From Serpula lacrymans var. lacrymans S7.9 (Eukaryota; Basidiomycota; Agaricomycetes; Boletales; Serpulaceae): 64,000 bases of DNA. The position numbers and the translations under genes are program-made. Location of the stretch: the NCBI RefSeq assembly GCF_000218685.1, contig NW_006763298.1, positions 1,708,869 through 1,772,868 on the forward strand, read 5' to 3'. The notes under the pieces are model-generated. The model was not told where the DNA came from, did not search any database, and worked only from the letters and a program-made list of their open reading frames with translations. Shown here in pieces: positions 55,481 through 64,000 of the stretch (its first letter is position 1; each line of letters opens with the position of its first letter).

Positions 55481-57661
55481 ATGGATTTTGACCCAAAATT
55501 GGTGGGAGGTTTGGTTTGTTTGTTGCTAGTCGTGGCTGCTATTCAAAAGAGGCATCGCTTTGGGCGTCATTTACCTTTGCCTCCGAGTCCACCAAAAACC
55601 CAATGGTTATGGGGACATATCCTTCCACCTCAGCGGTACGCACTATGATATGTATTTGTTGTAGAGTAATTTCAGATATTTTTTATCCCAATTACCAGAG
55701 GTTTTCTCAAAGTCGAAGAATGGATCAACACATACGGCTCTGTCATCTCTATCAGGCAAGGAAGGCGGAGAGTCGTTATCGTTGGCCGATATCAGGTATT
55801 CATCACTGTCCTCCGTTTCAGTCTAATTGACTCACTGCAATTTATTTGTCGCCAAAGGCTGCTGTGGATATAATGGAAAAGCAAGGAGGTTCAACTGTCG
55901 ATCGTCCCCGTATGGTCGCTGCGGGAGATATACTCTCAGGAGGACTTCGATTTATCTTCACACCTGGTGGTGAGAGGTTCAGAAGAATGCGTAGGCAAGT
56001 CTAAAATATTATTCACCAATCATACCTCAATATCAATGAATTTTCATACGCCACTTCAGAGCTATTCACACGCACCTGCAGCCCAAGGCTGCAGAACACT
56101 ATGAATCAGTTCAAATGGATAATGCCAAGAACACAATCCTTGATTTGCTTGATGATCCAGACCAATATTCTCTTCATGCCACACGGTATGTATAGTCCTG
56201 CTGCATGTTATGGTTGCTCATATCTATACTTAATTTCAGGTATTCCTCTGCTGTGATACAGAAGGTTGCTTACGGGAAAACATCACCCACTTCTGCTACA
56301 GACCCCGAAATTCAGCAAGTACGCCTATCATTGCACAGATTGCGTCACGCCATGCGACCTGGTCAGTATCTAGTAGATACATTCCCATTCTTAAAAGGTA
56401 TTCCTTGGTATGGTCTGGAGCTAAAGCAATGGCATGAAGAAGAGCGCAAACTTTTTACCGGTCAACTTAACAAGGTCCAGGAACAACTTGTAAGTGACCC
56501 CTATTGAATGGGTACGTAACCATACGAACTCATATTATCAGGACAATAACGAAGACGTGGGGCCTTCATTTGGCAAACATCTACTCGAGAACAAGATGGA
56601 ATATGCACTAACAGAAACTGAGATGGCGTACCTAACAGGTGGTTTCTTCGCCGCTGGCTCTGATACGGTAACATTTCACTTATTCATCATGATCGTATCT
56701 CATTACTCATTACTCTACATCACACACAGACTGCTGCTGCAATTTCTCTTATGATCTTGTCAGCGGCAGTTCACCCAGAAGCTCAGGCTAAAGTGCAGGC
56801 AGAGCTCGACTCTGTAATAGGCCAACAAAGGGGTGAGATTCGTTGTCACTCTGGTAGACCTGATATCCATATGTTTCTATATAGCTCCTACGTTCTCTGA
56901 TGAGGAAATGCTTCCGCAACTCCAGGCTTTCATCTTAGAGAGTTTCCGGTGGAGACCCATTGTTGGTGGAGGTAAGAGGCAATTTTTAAATTTACGTCAT
57001 CCCTCATGAATGATTATTCTCTTAGGTCTGCCTCACCGAACCAATAAGGATATGATTTGGGTAAGTCCCCACCTATTCGGCTGTCGACTTTTTTTGAATT
57101 TTTACAAAGGAAAATCTCTTTATTCCTTCTGGGACAACTATCGTCGGACACCATTGGTATGCCAAGGCTAGCTTCTCTGGAATATCTATCTGATACTTTC
57201 GACAGGGCTATTTCCCGGGATCCCGTTGTGTATCCCAATCCAAACAGCTTCGAACCCCAGCGATGGTTGAACAGTCAAGGGAAGATAAGAGACGATATCA
57301 AGTTTTTCACGTATGGCTTCGGAAGACGGTAATTCAGTGTCTTCCTCTATAATTACCATTCACTCACTAGCATCGCTCTTACCCCAGTGCATGTCCTGGA
57401 CAGCATGTCGCCAACAGGTCACCAGGATTATATCAAATAAATTTTGCTTTTTACTCATTCCTTATGTATAGATCTGTGTATATCAACGCTGCGCTTATCC
57501 TGTGGTCCTTCCGGATGTCTCTAAATTCTTCTGAGCCGATCGATGACATGGCGTTCATGGGTGGAATGGTTCCATCAGTAACACCAAAAGTACTTTTCGA
57601 AAAAAGAATGGACGAGAAAGAGCTGAGAGATATTATAGAAAGGTATTCCGAGGGGCTGTGA
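55481..57661 (+). CDS. Cytochrome P450 monooxygenase, second family
   Basis: A P450 in many short exons, distinct from the copies at 14.6 and 35.8 kb. It starts MDFDPKLVGGLVCLLLVVAA (membrane anchor) and then has LPLPPSPPKTQWLWGHILP, YGSVISIRQGRRRVVIVG, an I-helix FFAAGSDTTAAAISL after splicing, the ExxR of helix K as ILESFRWRP, YPNPNSFEPQRWL and the haem loop FFTYGFGRR|ACPGQHVAN split by an intron near 57,330-57,387. It ends at 57,661. All exon joins checked by eye keep the frame. The haem cysteine and ExxR are present. The substrate is unknown; being near an NRPS makes a tailoring role possible but not shown. Confidence 0.85.
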
Positions 57662-58110
57662 TTGTGTCAAGTTGAGGTTTATGTTTTCACCGAGTTTTCA
57701 TGTTCGCAGATCTCGCCAAAGGCGCTGGCGACGATGCAACTGTCTGGAATTCACATGAATTATGCTTGCTGCAAGTAGAGTTATATATGAATTTAAGTCC
57801 CGAATCATTTCTTGTCAGTCCTACATAACTTGTACATTATATCCACGATTCATTGTCCTCTAAACCTTCTCATGGGCTTAACTTAGATCGAGTGATATAT
57901 GACCACGCCTGGCAGCTGAGCCCGCTGAACTTGAACAATATACACGACGCCCTCAAAATTGCAAGCTCAGTATGATACCAGGAATGAGAGGGAAGAATAA
58001 ACGACGCCAAAGAAAAGTGCAAAGTACAACTACGATCTGAGTGGTTATATTATATGATACATGGCTTCAGAGACGCGAATGCAGGCTGTTTAAACTTGAC
58101 ACCATCTACT
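57662..58110. other. Intergenic between convergent genes
   Basis: About 450 bp between the P450 stop and the stop of the SUMO-like paralogue. No gene seen. Confidence 0.5.
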
Positions 58111-58772
58111 TTAATGTAGCAGCCCAGTCGCTGCGTTAGCGCGGCGGGCGTCAATGTTATCACAAGGTCCATACCCTCCTATCTGTTGAACAACATGAGT
58201 ATCCGATTTTGGTATGGAGCTGCTTGCTAAACACTGAAATACCTACCTGCTCGATATGCACGTCGATCTCATCATCCTCCTCCATGTCCAGCTGCCAAGA
58301 ACCTTTGGGGTTACACCAATAACGATGATACGATGATACGAGGTGGGAACTAACCTCCTGTGGAGTCTCCCGCTCATCACCTCGGAGCGTTATTCCATTG
58401 TATTGAAACCTAACAGCGTCTGAACAATGATAGGACCATTAGCGCTAGCCAATGGTAGACCAGAAAAGATACGAGTGCTCACCTCGGTCGATTCCCAGTC
58501 GATCCTTGTCGCACACTCGTGATCGAGATGATCGAAGATCAAGTCATATAGGAAATGAGCTTACAGCTGCTGCATCAATTAGTCTTCTCAAACTACTGGT
58601 GCGCTTCGTAGAAAAGTACAATGCTGTACACGTTCACGATTTCCAATAGATTAAAGGTGGGACCTCTATCATATACAGCGAATGATGAGAAAAGGAACTC
58701 ACTGCGACCTTGGAAGACGACCTTGAGCTGTATCTTCCGGCGTTTGTCGTCGTCTGGGTAGTCAGCAGACAT
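58111..58772 (-). CDS. SUMO-like protein 2, with C-terminal tail
   Basis: A spliced ubiquitin-like gene adjacent to a second SUMO gene. The start at 58,772 reads MSADYPDDDKRRKIQLKVVF, then STKRTSSLRRLIDAAA, a short exon CDKDRLGIDR, VRFQYNGITLRGDE with ETPQE, and LDMEEDDEIDVHIEQIGG. These match the beta-grasp order of SUMO (substrate-binding strand, helix, ...F.YNG..L...TP, MEDDDEID...QxGG). After GG the protein continues for 20 residues (YGPCDNIDARRANAATGLLH) to the stop at 58,111. SUMO precursors are trimmed after GG by Ulp-type proteases; this tail is long for a fungal SUMO. Either it is cleaved or this is an uncleaved SUMO-like protein. Exon borders at the first two introns are approximate. 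Confidence 0.75.
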
Positions 58773-59007
58773 GGGGCTTTGGCAGGAGATGCCAATATGG
58801 TATAGGATGAGTATGGTAAGTCTTCGATGCCACCACTTTCACAGCACACGTAGCTTATTTTAGCAACAACGGAAGAACGGCACGAAGCACCTTCGCATTT
58901 TTGGTATAGCTTTCAAGTCACGTTAACCCAAACAAAACAGCAAGACAGTCCATAGTTAATGTACAGCAGTACCCCGCAGAACGTGATACAGACCCGGGAA
59001 ACACGCG

Positions 59008-59592
59008 CTAGCGTCCACCACCCAGCTGAAACGGAGAAAAGAGGACATTGTAAGTTTGGATATATACAAAGTGACATTTTTGGTTCACTAACTTGCTCTA
59101 AAACCGCGTCAATCATGTCACCGTCTTCCATCTCTCGCTGAATGACAGTAAGGGTCGGCTATGGAAGGTGTGGCTGGGCGACTTACTTGGGCTGGGGTAT
59201 CCATAGCATTCAGTCGTTGTCCTTCGTGGACGAATTTAAATGTCCCTAGTGATGTTATATTCAATGATGAATCCGGGTAAAGGTGAGTAAAGCTCTGGCT
59301 GACCTGGTTCCTTCCCGAACCGTTTCTAGCGAAACGCGTTCAACTCATGAACGAAGCGGCCTATATAATCGTTTAGAACTCACCTCTGCCGCCTCAAATA
59401 TCTTCTTAAAAGCCATATTTGCCTTGACTTTGACCGTGATATCTATCCCATTTCCAGGTGCAAAGTCAGAGAACCACGGATATGACGCGTGCATGAAAGA
59501 ACACGCGCTGAAAGAAACTTGGGCTCACGGTTGCCCTCATAATTTACAACCAGGTTGAGTTTTGGTTTGACGTCTTCGCTTTCATCGGCCAT
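59008..59592 (-). CDS. SUMO (small ubiquitin-like modifier)
   Basis: A six-exon gene starting at ATG 59,592 (MADESEDVKPKLNLVVNYEG). Splicing gives NHITVKVKANMAFKKIFEAA, EKRFGKEPGTFKFVHEGQRL, NAMDTPAQREMEDGDMIDAV and LEQLGGGR, stop at 59,008. The order and residues (DTPAQ, MEDGDMIDA, the GG end) are those of SUMO. Removal of the last residues after GG would expose the glycine used for conjugation to lysines of target proteins by E1 (Aos1-Uba2) and Ubc9, mainly in the nucleus. One acceptor (gggatag|atatcacg) is less usual but gives the best match. It lies 236 bp upstream of the start of SUMO-like 2, in the same orientation. Confidence 0.88.
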
Positions 59593-59904
59593 ATTATTTA
59601 GCAAGAGTACAATATATAACAGCAGATGCAAGCCAGGGCGTGTATAGGACAGTGGAGGTAACGTGAAAAGCAGATATCCATTTGCCACCCTGACCTGCAG
59701 AACACAAATTCTGCCACTTGAAAGTCGCGTTAAGCGAACTATGATGTGTCTGGGGTCCTAGCACTTTCAGTAAACAATCTATATTCTGCTTTTCCATCCT
59801 TTGCTCCATACCACAACGACCTAACCATATCTATAACATTTATCACTTTTCTTGGTTATATACATTGAAACACACATATCACTTTTGTGACATTCGTTCT
59901 CAAC
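59593..59904. other. Intergenic between SUMO and F-box genes
   Basis: About 310 bp between divergent starts; likely contains both promoters. No gene seen. Confidence 0.45.
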
Positions 59905-61669
59905 ATGTCGCTCTCATTATTGCGTGCATCGACTGCACACAGGATGTTGTTTATCCCAGAACTCGTCAACATGGTATTCACCTTCATGGATCGTGAAAGT
60001 AACGTCACAAATGCTTGTGTATGCAAGCATTGGTCCGATATTGCTCTTGACTTACTCTGGAAAAACGTGGATAATCTCCTTCAGCTCATCAATCTGCTCG
60101 CGCCAGTTCATATATCTCGCGGCTACTACGTCTGTCCAGTTCTTTTTTCACTCAATTCGTATTATTTAAATACGTACTTCACATTCCCCCTTCTGACAGA
60201 TGTTTGTTAAACTCCCAGACGCCAACGCGTGGCTCAGATTTCAACATTATGCTAAACGTGTCCGGACGCTCCGTTTCTGTGATAACACCGAAGATACGGG
60301 CGTACAGTTGCGACTGCGCCCAATTTTTGACGACATCGCTAGGACAAGGACGGCTTTGGACATCCTGCCTAACCTCCACACACTTGAGTGGCTAACCTAC
60401 CAGGACAACTGCATGGAGCTCTCAGTCCTCTTCATGCACACGCGTGTAAAACACTTCGTCCTATCTGTTCCCTCTGATCCAGAACAGTCGAGACTCGCAT
60501 TCTTTACCGATATCTGTGCCAGGATGCCTCATCTAACAGAATTGGATCTGCGTATCCCATTCGCGATGAGCAACATTGAGGATGATATTCTGGCACTATT
60601 ACGCGGACTGCCAAACTTGCGAAAGGTAGTCTTTCCGGAATACCACCTCACGTCCAAGGTCGTATCTCAGCTCTCTCAGCTTCGCAGAATAGGAGTGGTG
60701 CAATTCGAGCATGGCGATGCCCAAGGATGTGGATCTGTGCAGGACGTCGAGTCGTTCGAGCCCACTCTATCTGAAGGCGCCTTTCGGTCATTGTGGGATC
60801 TGTCTCTGACAGCTCGTCTCACCGACGTTGACCGTTTTCTCAACAAGTCGTTCGCTCCCATCAACCTCACAACTCTTTTCGTTAACACCTGCTGGATTCA
60901 AAGCCCACGCCACCTTCACACTCTCCTTTCAACTCTTCTCGACAACTGCCAGCTCCTCTCCAGCCTTTACCTTGAGCTACTCTACTTGACCGAACAGCAC
61001 GAGGAGCAAATCACACCCGAGCTTCAAATCAACTTTAGCACATTAAAGCCTCTCCTCTCCTTCCCTAATCTCACGACATTCGAGCTGACACACGAATACC
61101 CCGTAGACATCACGCTAGCGGAGATAGAAGAACTAGCCAGAAATTGGCCTTCACTCGAACGTCTCTCGCTCAATTGCGAGCCCCTCGTCATGGATCATTT
61201 CACTCTCGACCTCCGTGCGCTCCTCCCTTTCGCGCGATACTGCCCGAAACTGCGTAAACTCGGCTTGTTTCTTAACGCGACGACGGTAGACATGCCAGAT
61301 GTACGCGAATTGGGGTTGAGGCCGTTCCCCGCGCTGCGTACTCTGTCGGTCGGTGTGTCGAAGGTACAGGAGGAAGAGCCGGTCGCGCTTTTCTTGAGTC
61401 AGGTCTGCCCACTTGGGTGCGAGATTGAGTTTGGTGTGACATGGCTCCGTTCGCCTGGATTTCCTCTTCTAGTGCTCGCCTCAGTTGCAGACCGGTGTTT
61501 AGCATGGGAATCAGTCAAGCGGCTCTTGCCGTCGTTGATAAAACTGCGGAGAGAAGAGAGGAAGAGGACAAAACGTTTAGTTGAAGAGGTCGAAGATCTT
61601 CGCATACGCAGCAGGCTACTGACAGAAAAACGCAATTTAAAAACGGACGATTCGTGTGTCATATCGTAG
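59905..61669 (+). CDS. F-box protein with leucine-rich-like region
   Basis: Two exons, 59,905-60,129 and 60,200-61,669, joined in phase 0. The start is the ATG at 59,905 (MSLSLLRASTAHRMLFIPEL). The F-box follows at residues 10-60 (MLFIPELVNMVFTFMDRESN, then NACVCKHWSDIALDLLWKNV). The remainder is a long leucine-rich region typical of agaricomycete F-box proteins (LDILPNLHTLEWLT, MPHLTELDLRIPF, LLRGLPNLRKVVF, WPSLERLSLN, CPKLRKLGLF) with a charged C-terminal helix (KLRREERKRTKRLVEEVEDL). Such proteins are substrate receptors of SCF ubiquitin ligases through Skp1; the target is unknown. The gene is intact and the family is large and variable in basidiomycetes. Confidence 0.88.
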
Positions 61670-61898
61670 GGGACATTTTCTATATCTAAGCAGATTGGAT
61701 TCGTGACTGGGAATGTGTATTGTTATTGTATTGTTATTTGTGTGAGCTACAAGTGGAGAAACCGTTGATTGAAGTTTAGTATACAACTATCATTCTTCCT
61801 GTAGGACGTGCTAGATAAAAACAAAGGCTTGGGGTAATATATACCGGCCAGTTAAGCCTTCTTTAGCTTTTCTTCAGAGCATGTATCTCCTCGCTGGA

Positions 61899-63725
61899 TC
61901 AGAATTTACGCTGAGGCAATGTTTGCCCGTAAAAATGCTGCATCATAGCTTCGGTATGTGTAATCGTGAGGTTGAACAGAGGGTGCGTCGCATTCTAGTC
62001 AGGTAGTTGGTGAATATCAAGATGACATCGATTCACCGAAAATGGATGCTTACAACGCGGTTTCCCTGTCCTCCAATAATTTGTGAGGTCCCTTCCTCCT
62101 CCGTCCACGACAAAGCTTCTATAAATGCTTCTTTACGTATCTCGTTGAATTCTGTATCGCATTGTTCAAATGTTAAAGTAGAGTAATTAATTATTATTAT
62201 ATATATAAGTCCCCACCTGAGACTGGACTCCATGATCCTCGAAGCTGGGAACGTCGTGCTGGTGAAGGAAAGACATTATGTTGTGCAGAAGAAAGACCTG
62301 AGAGGCAGTACAATGTGTGGTAAGCATCTGAGCTCCTATAAAAGCACCGATGAGCGCGCGATAGCATGATATAATGAGAACGCACTTTGGAGGTTTATCC
62401 CTCAGCCCACCAGCGGGATGTTGACCAGCCAATAGAATATATTCTTGAAGTGCAATCCGATTCCAGAGAGAATCTGACCCATGAGATGTGACTTTCATGA
62501 TTATCCAGAAGAGAAAGAGGATCTGGCCTACCATCGACTTCATCCCACAACTCACCTTCAGAGTCCGATGACCCCGTGTCCACATCCCGTCCTTGGCCTC
62601 CACCTATCCCTAACGAAGCAAGGAGAGAGAAACATCCACCGACCCACCATGAATAGCACCCGTCCACAAGCTTGTTCGTGCGCCCTCTGAATCCGCCCAG
62701 CTCGATCGGTAGACCCTGCATGTGTGTCAGCCATCTAAGCAGCGCTTTGAAGTCGACACTTGGCCTCGTAGAGGGGTCTTCGAGAGCCAAGAAGGGCTGA
62801 AGCATGATCCAGGAGCCAAGGGAGCAGAATGTGTATCCACCGTGAGCTTCGCCAAGCGGTGGCCGGGGGGCATTCAATATGGTTGATGTACCACTGGGCC
62901 CGGGAGAGTAGTAAGGTTGAGAGGATGATGAGAAGCCGCCTTCGTAAGTCTGACAAGAAGCTACGAAACCTGCTGTTCCTTCTACAAGCTCAGGCGTGAG
63001 GAGGTTTAAGAGATAGGCTGTCACGAGAAGACAATATATTCCACTATTTCGAATAAAAGTCAAATGTGTACTGTTTGAGCAATATCGAAAGTAACGAACC
63101 GAGCATCTACTTCGGCATGATGTGATACAAGGAAGGAACCATCTGGCTGCTTGAGAGACATGAAGAACTTGTACATTTTGGCACTGAATCAAATCAGTTT
63201 CGCTAGGGAGAAATCTGACCACTGAAGCTCACCGATCTACCTGATCCCACCCGCCTCTTGGACCTGGTCTCCCTACATTGGCGAGAGCGCTTACTGCGGC
63301 ATACGTAGGTAATAGATGAGCAGCTTGTCCTGGTCCACCGCCAAAGCCACCATCCGGATGCTGCCATGCAAGGATGGTATCGATGGTTCTGTTACCGGTG
63401 TATGAGATGATAGCTATAGGACAGAGGACGACCGTCGATAGTACCTTTGTTTGTTATCTGGATCTAACGCGACTCCCAAAATGCTAAAGCTTTGCAGCGT
63501 CCAATACAGCAACCATGGCTGGCTGGCATCCTGGCTAGTATATCTCGTCGGCAGGCCCTGGGTAAGGTTTCGCACCAAATACTGCATATGCAGATTCTTC
63601 TGCAACACTAATGGCGTGTTAGGATCCAGTGGCAGGTGCTTCAAGAGCGTAGATTCCGTCTCTGCCTGAGTTTCAGAGGTTTCCGTGTCATATGAATCCG
63701 TAGGAAATGGCCTTGGAAAAACCAT
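61899..63725 (-). CDS. RAM1: Protein farnesyltransferase beta subunit
   Basis: A multi-exon gene with start at 63,725 (MVFPRPFPTDSYDTETSE) and stop at 61,899. It contains the repeated alpha-alpha barrel motifs of the prenyltransferase beta family: WQHPDGGFGGGPGQ, LPTYAAVSALA, MSLKQPDGSFLVSH, YEGGFSSS, GEAHGGYTFCSLGS and GGFRGRTNKLVDGCYSWW. Zinc ligands are present as Asp and Cys of LVDGCYSWW and the His of DAYHTLYCLSGL. The C-terminus reads HPLFNLTITHTEAMMQHFYG. With the alpha subunit it farnesylates CAAX cysteines such as Ras and mating pheromones. An insertion rich in Ser/Gly/Asp (about 62,545-62,600, GSSDSEGELWDEVDG) interrupts the usual spacing. STE24, which acts later in the same route, lies at 40,863-42,762. 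Confidence 0.92.
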
Positions 63726-64000
63726 ATTGATATCAAAAATGGTGGAAGGAGACAACAAACAAGTTGAGACAATTGAGGATGTTCATATTGTTAGCATAAC
63801 TGGAAGTCGCGACCTTGCCCCTAATAAGGTTACAATACATAACGCCCAATCGGAGTCATACCATAATGACTTTGCTGCATTCAACACTCTCGCATACAAG
63901 TTTTTATACAACTTCTGCATCTATATCAAAACAGGACCTGATCCATTTTATACACTCTTCTGTCAACCTACAAAACCTTCTCCACAAGACCCAGACCCTC

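Overview
The window looks like genomic DNA of a filamentous basidiomycete, most likely an Agaricomycete. Genes have many short introns of about 50-75 bp. There are NACHT-ankyrin NLR proteins with the agaricomycete LSPLNFRQTQ lead-in, several multi-exon cytochrome P450s, an F-box protein, a chromodomain Ty3/gypsy element and a Ty1/copia element. All calls come from reading translated sequence, splice signals and internal comparisons; no database search was run.

Layout. 1-1,027: 3' end of a Ty3/gypsy chromovirus (integrase tail, chromodomain, LTR). 1.8-6.1 kb: two tandem, paralogous multi-exon genes of unknown function on the minus strand. 7.1-23.0 kb: a segmental duplication. A nuclear-type unknown gene plus a NACHT-ankyrin NLR occurs twice; the second copy of the unknown gene is a relic and both NLRs look intact. 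A cytochrome P450 lies between the two copies. 23.5-25.0 kb: an ornithine cyclodeaminase/mu-crystallin-like enzyme with an extra N-terminal domain. 25.3-38.0 kb: two further copies of the 14.6-kb P450, one truncated and one nearly intact, on either side of a 9-kb copia element. The copia element has decayed, carries two copies of the same 1.8-kb insert, and has a tRNA-like sequence inside pol.

39-43 kb: a conserved-looking acidic/basic unknown gene and a STE24 CAAX protease. 43-58 kb: a small secreted protein, a single-module NRPS (adenylation with embedded N-methyltransferase, carrier, condensation), a relic of its condensation domain, an Atg22-like transporter and a fourth P450; together these could be a small biosynthetic locus. 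58-64 kb: two adjacent SUMO-like genes, an F-box protein and the farnesyltransferase beta subunit.

Functional links. Farnesyltransferase beta and Ste24 act in the same CAAX-protein maturation route and lie about 20 kb apart. The two SUMO genes and the F-box protein belong to ubiquitin-family modification. The NLR pair is the likeliest recognition or defence component. The most unusual items are the A-nMT-T-C NRPS, the SUMO paralogue with a tail after GG, the cyclodeaminase fusion, the NLR segmental duplication with 306-bp ankyrin super-repeats, and the nested inserts in the copia element.
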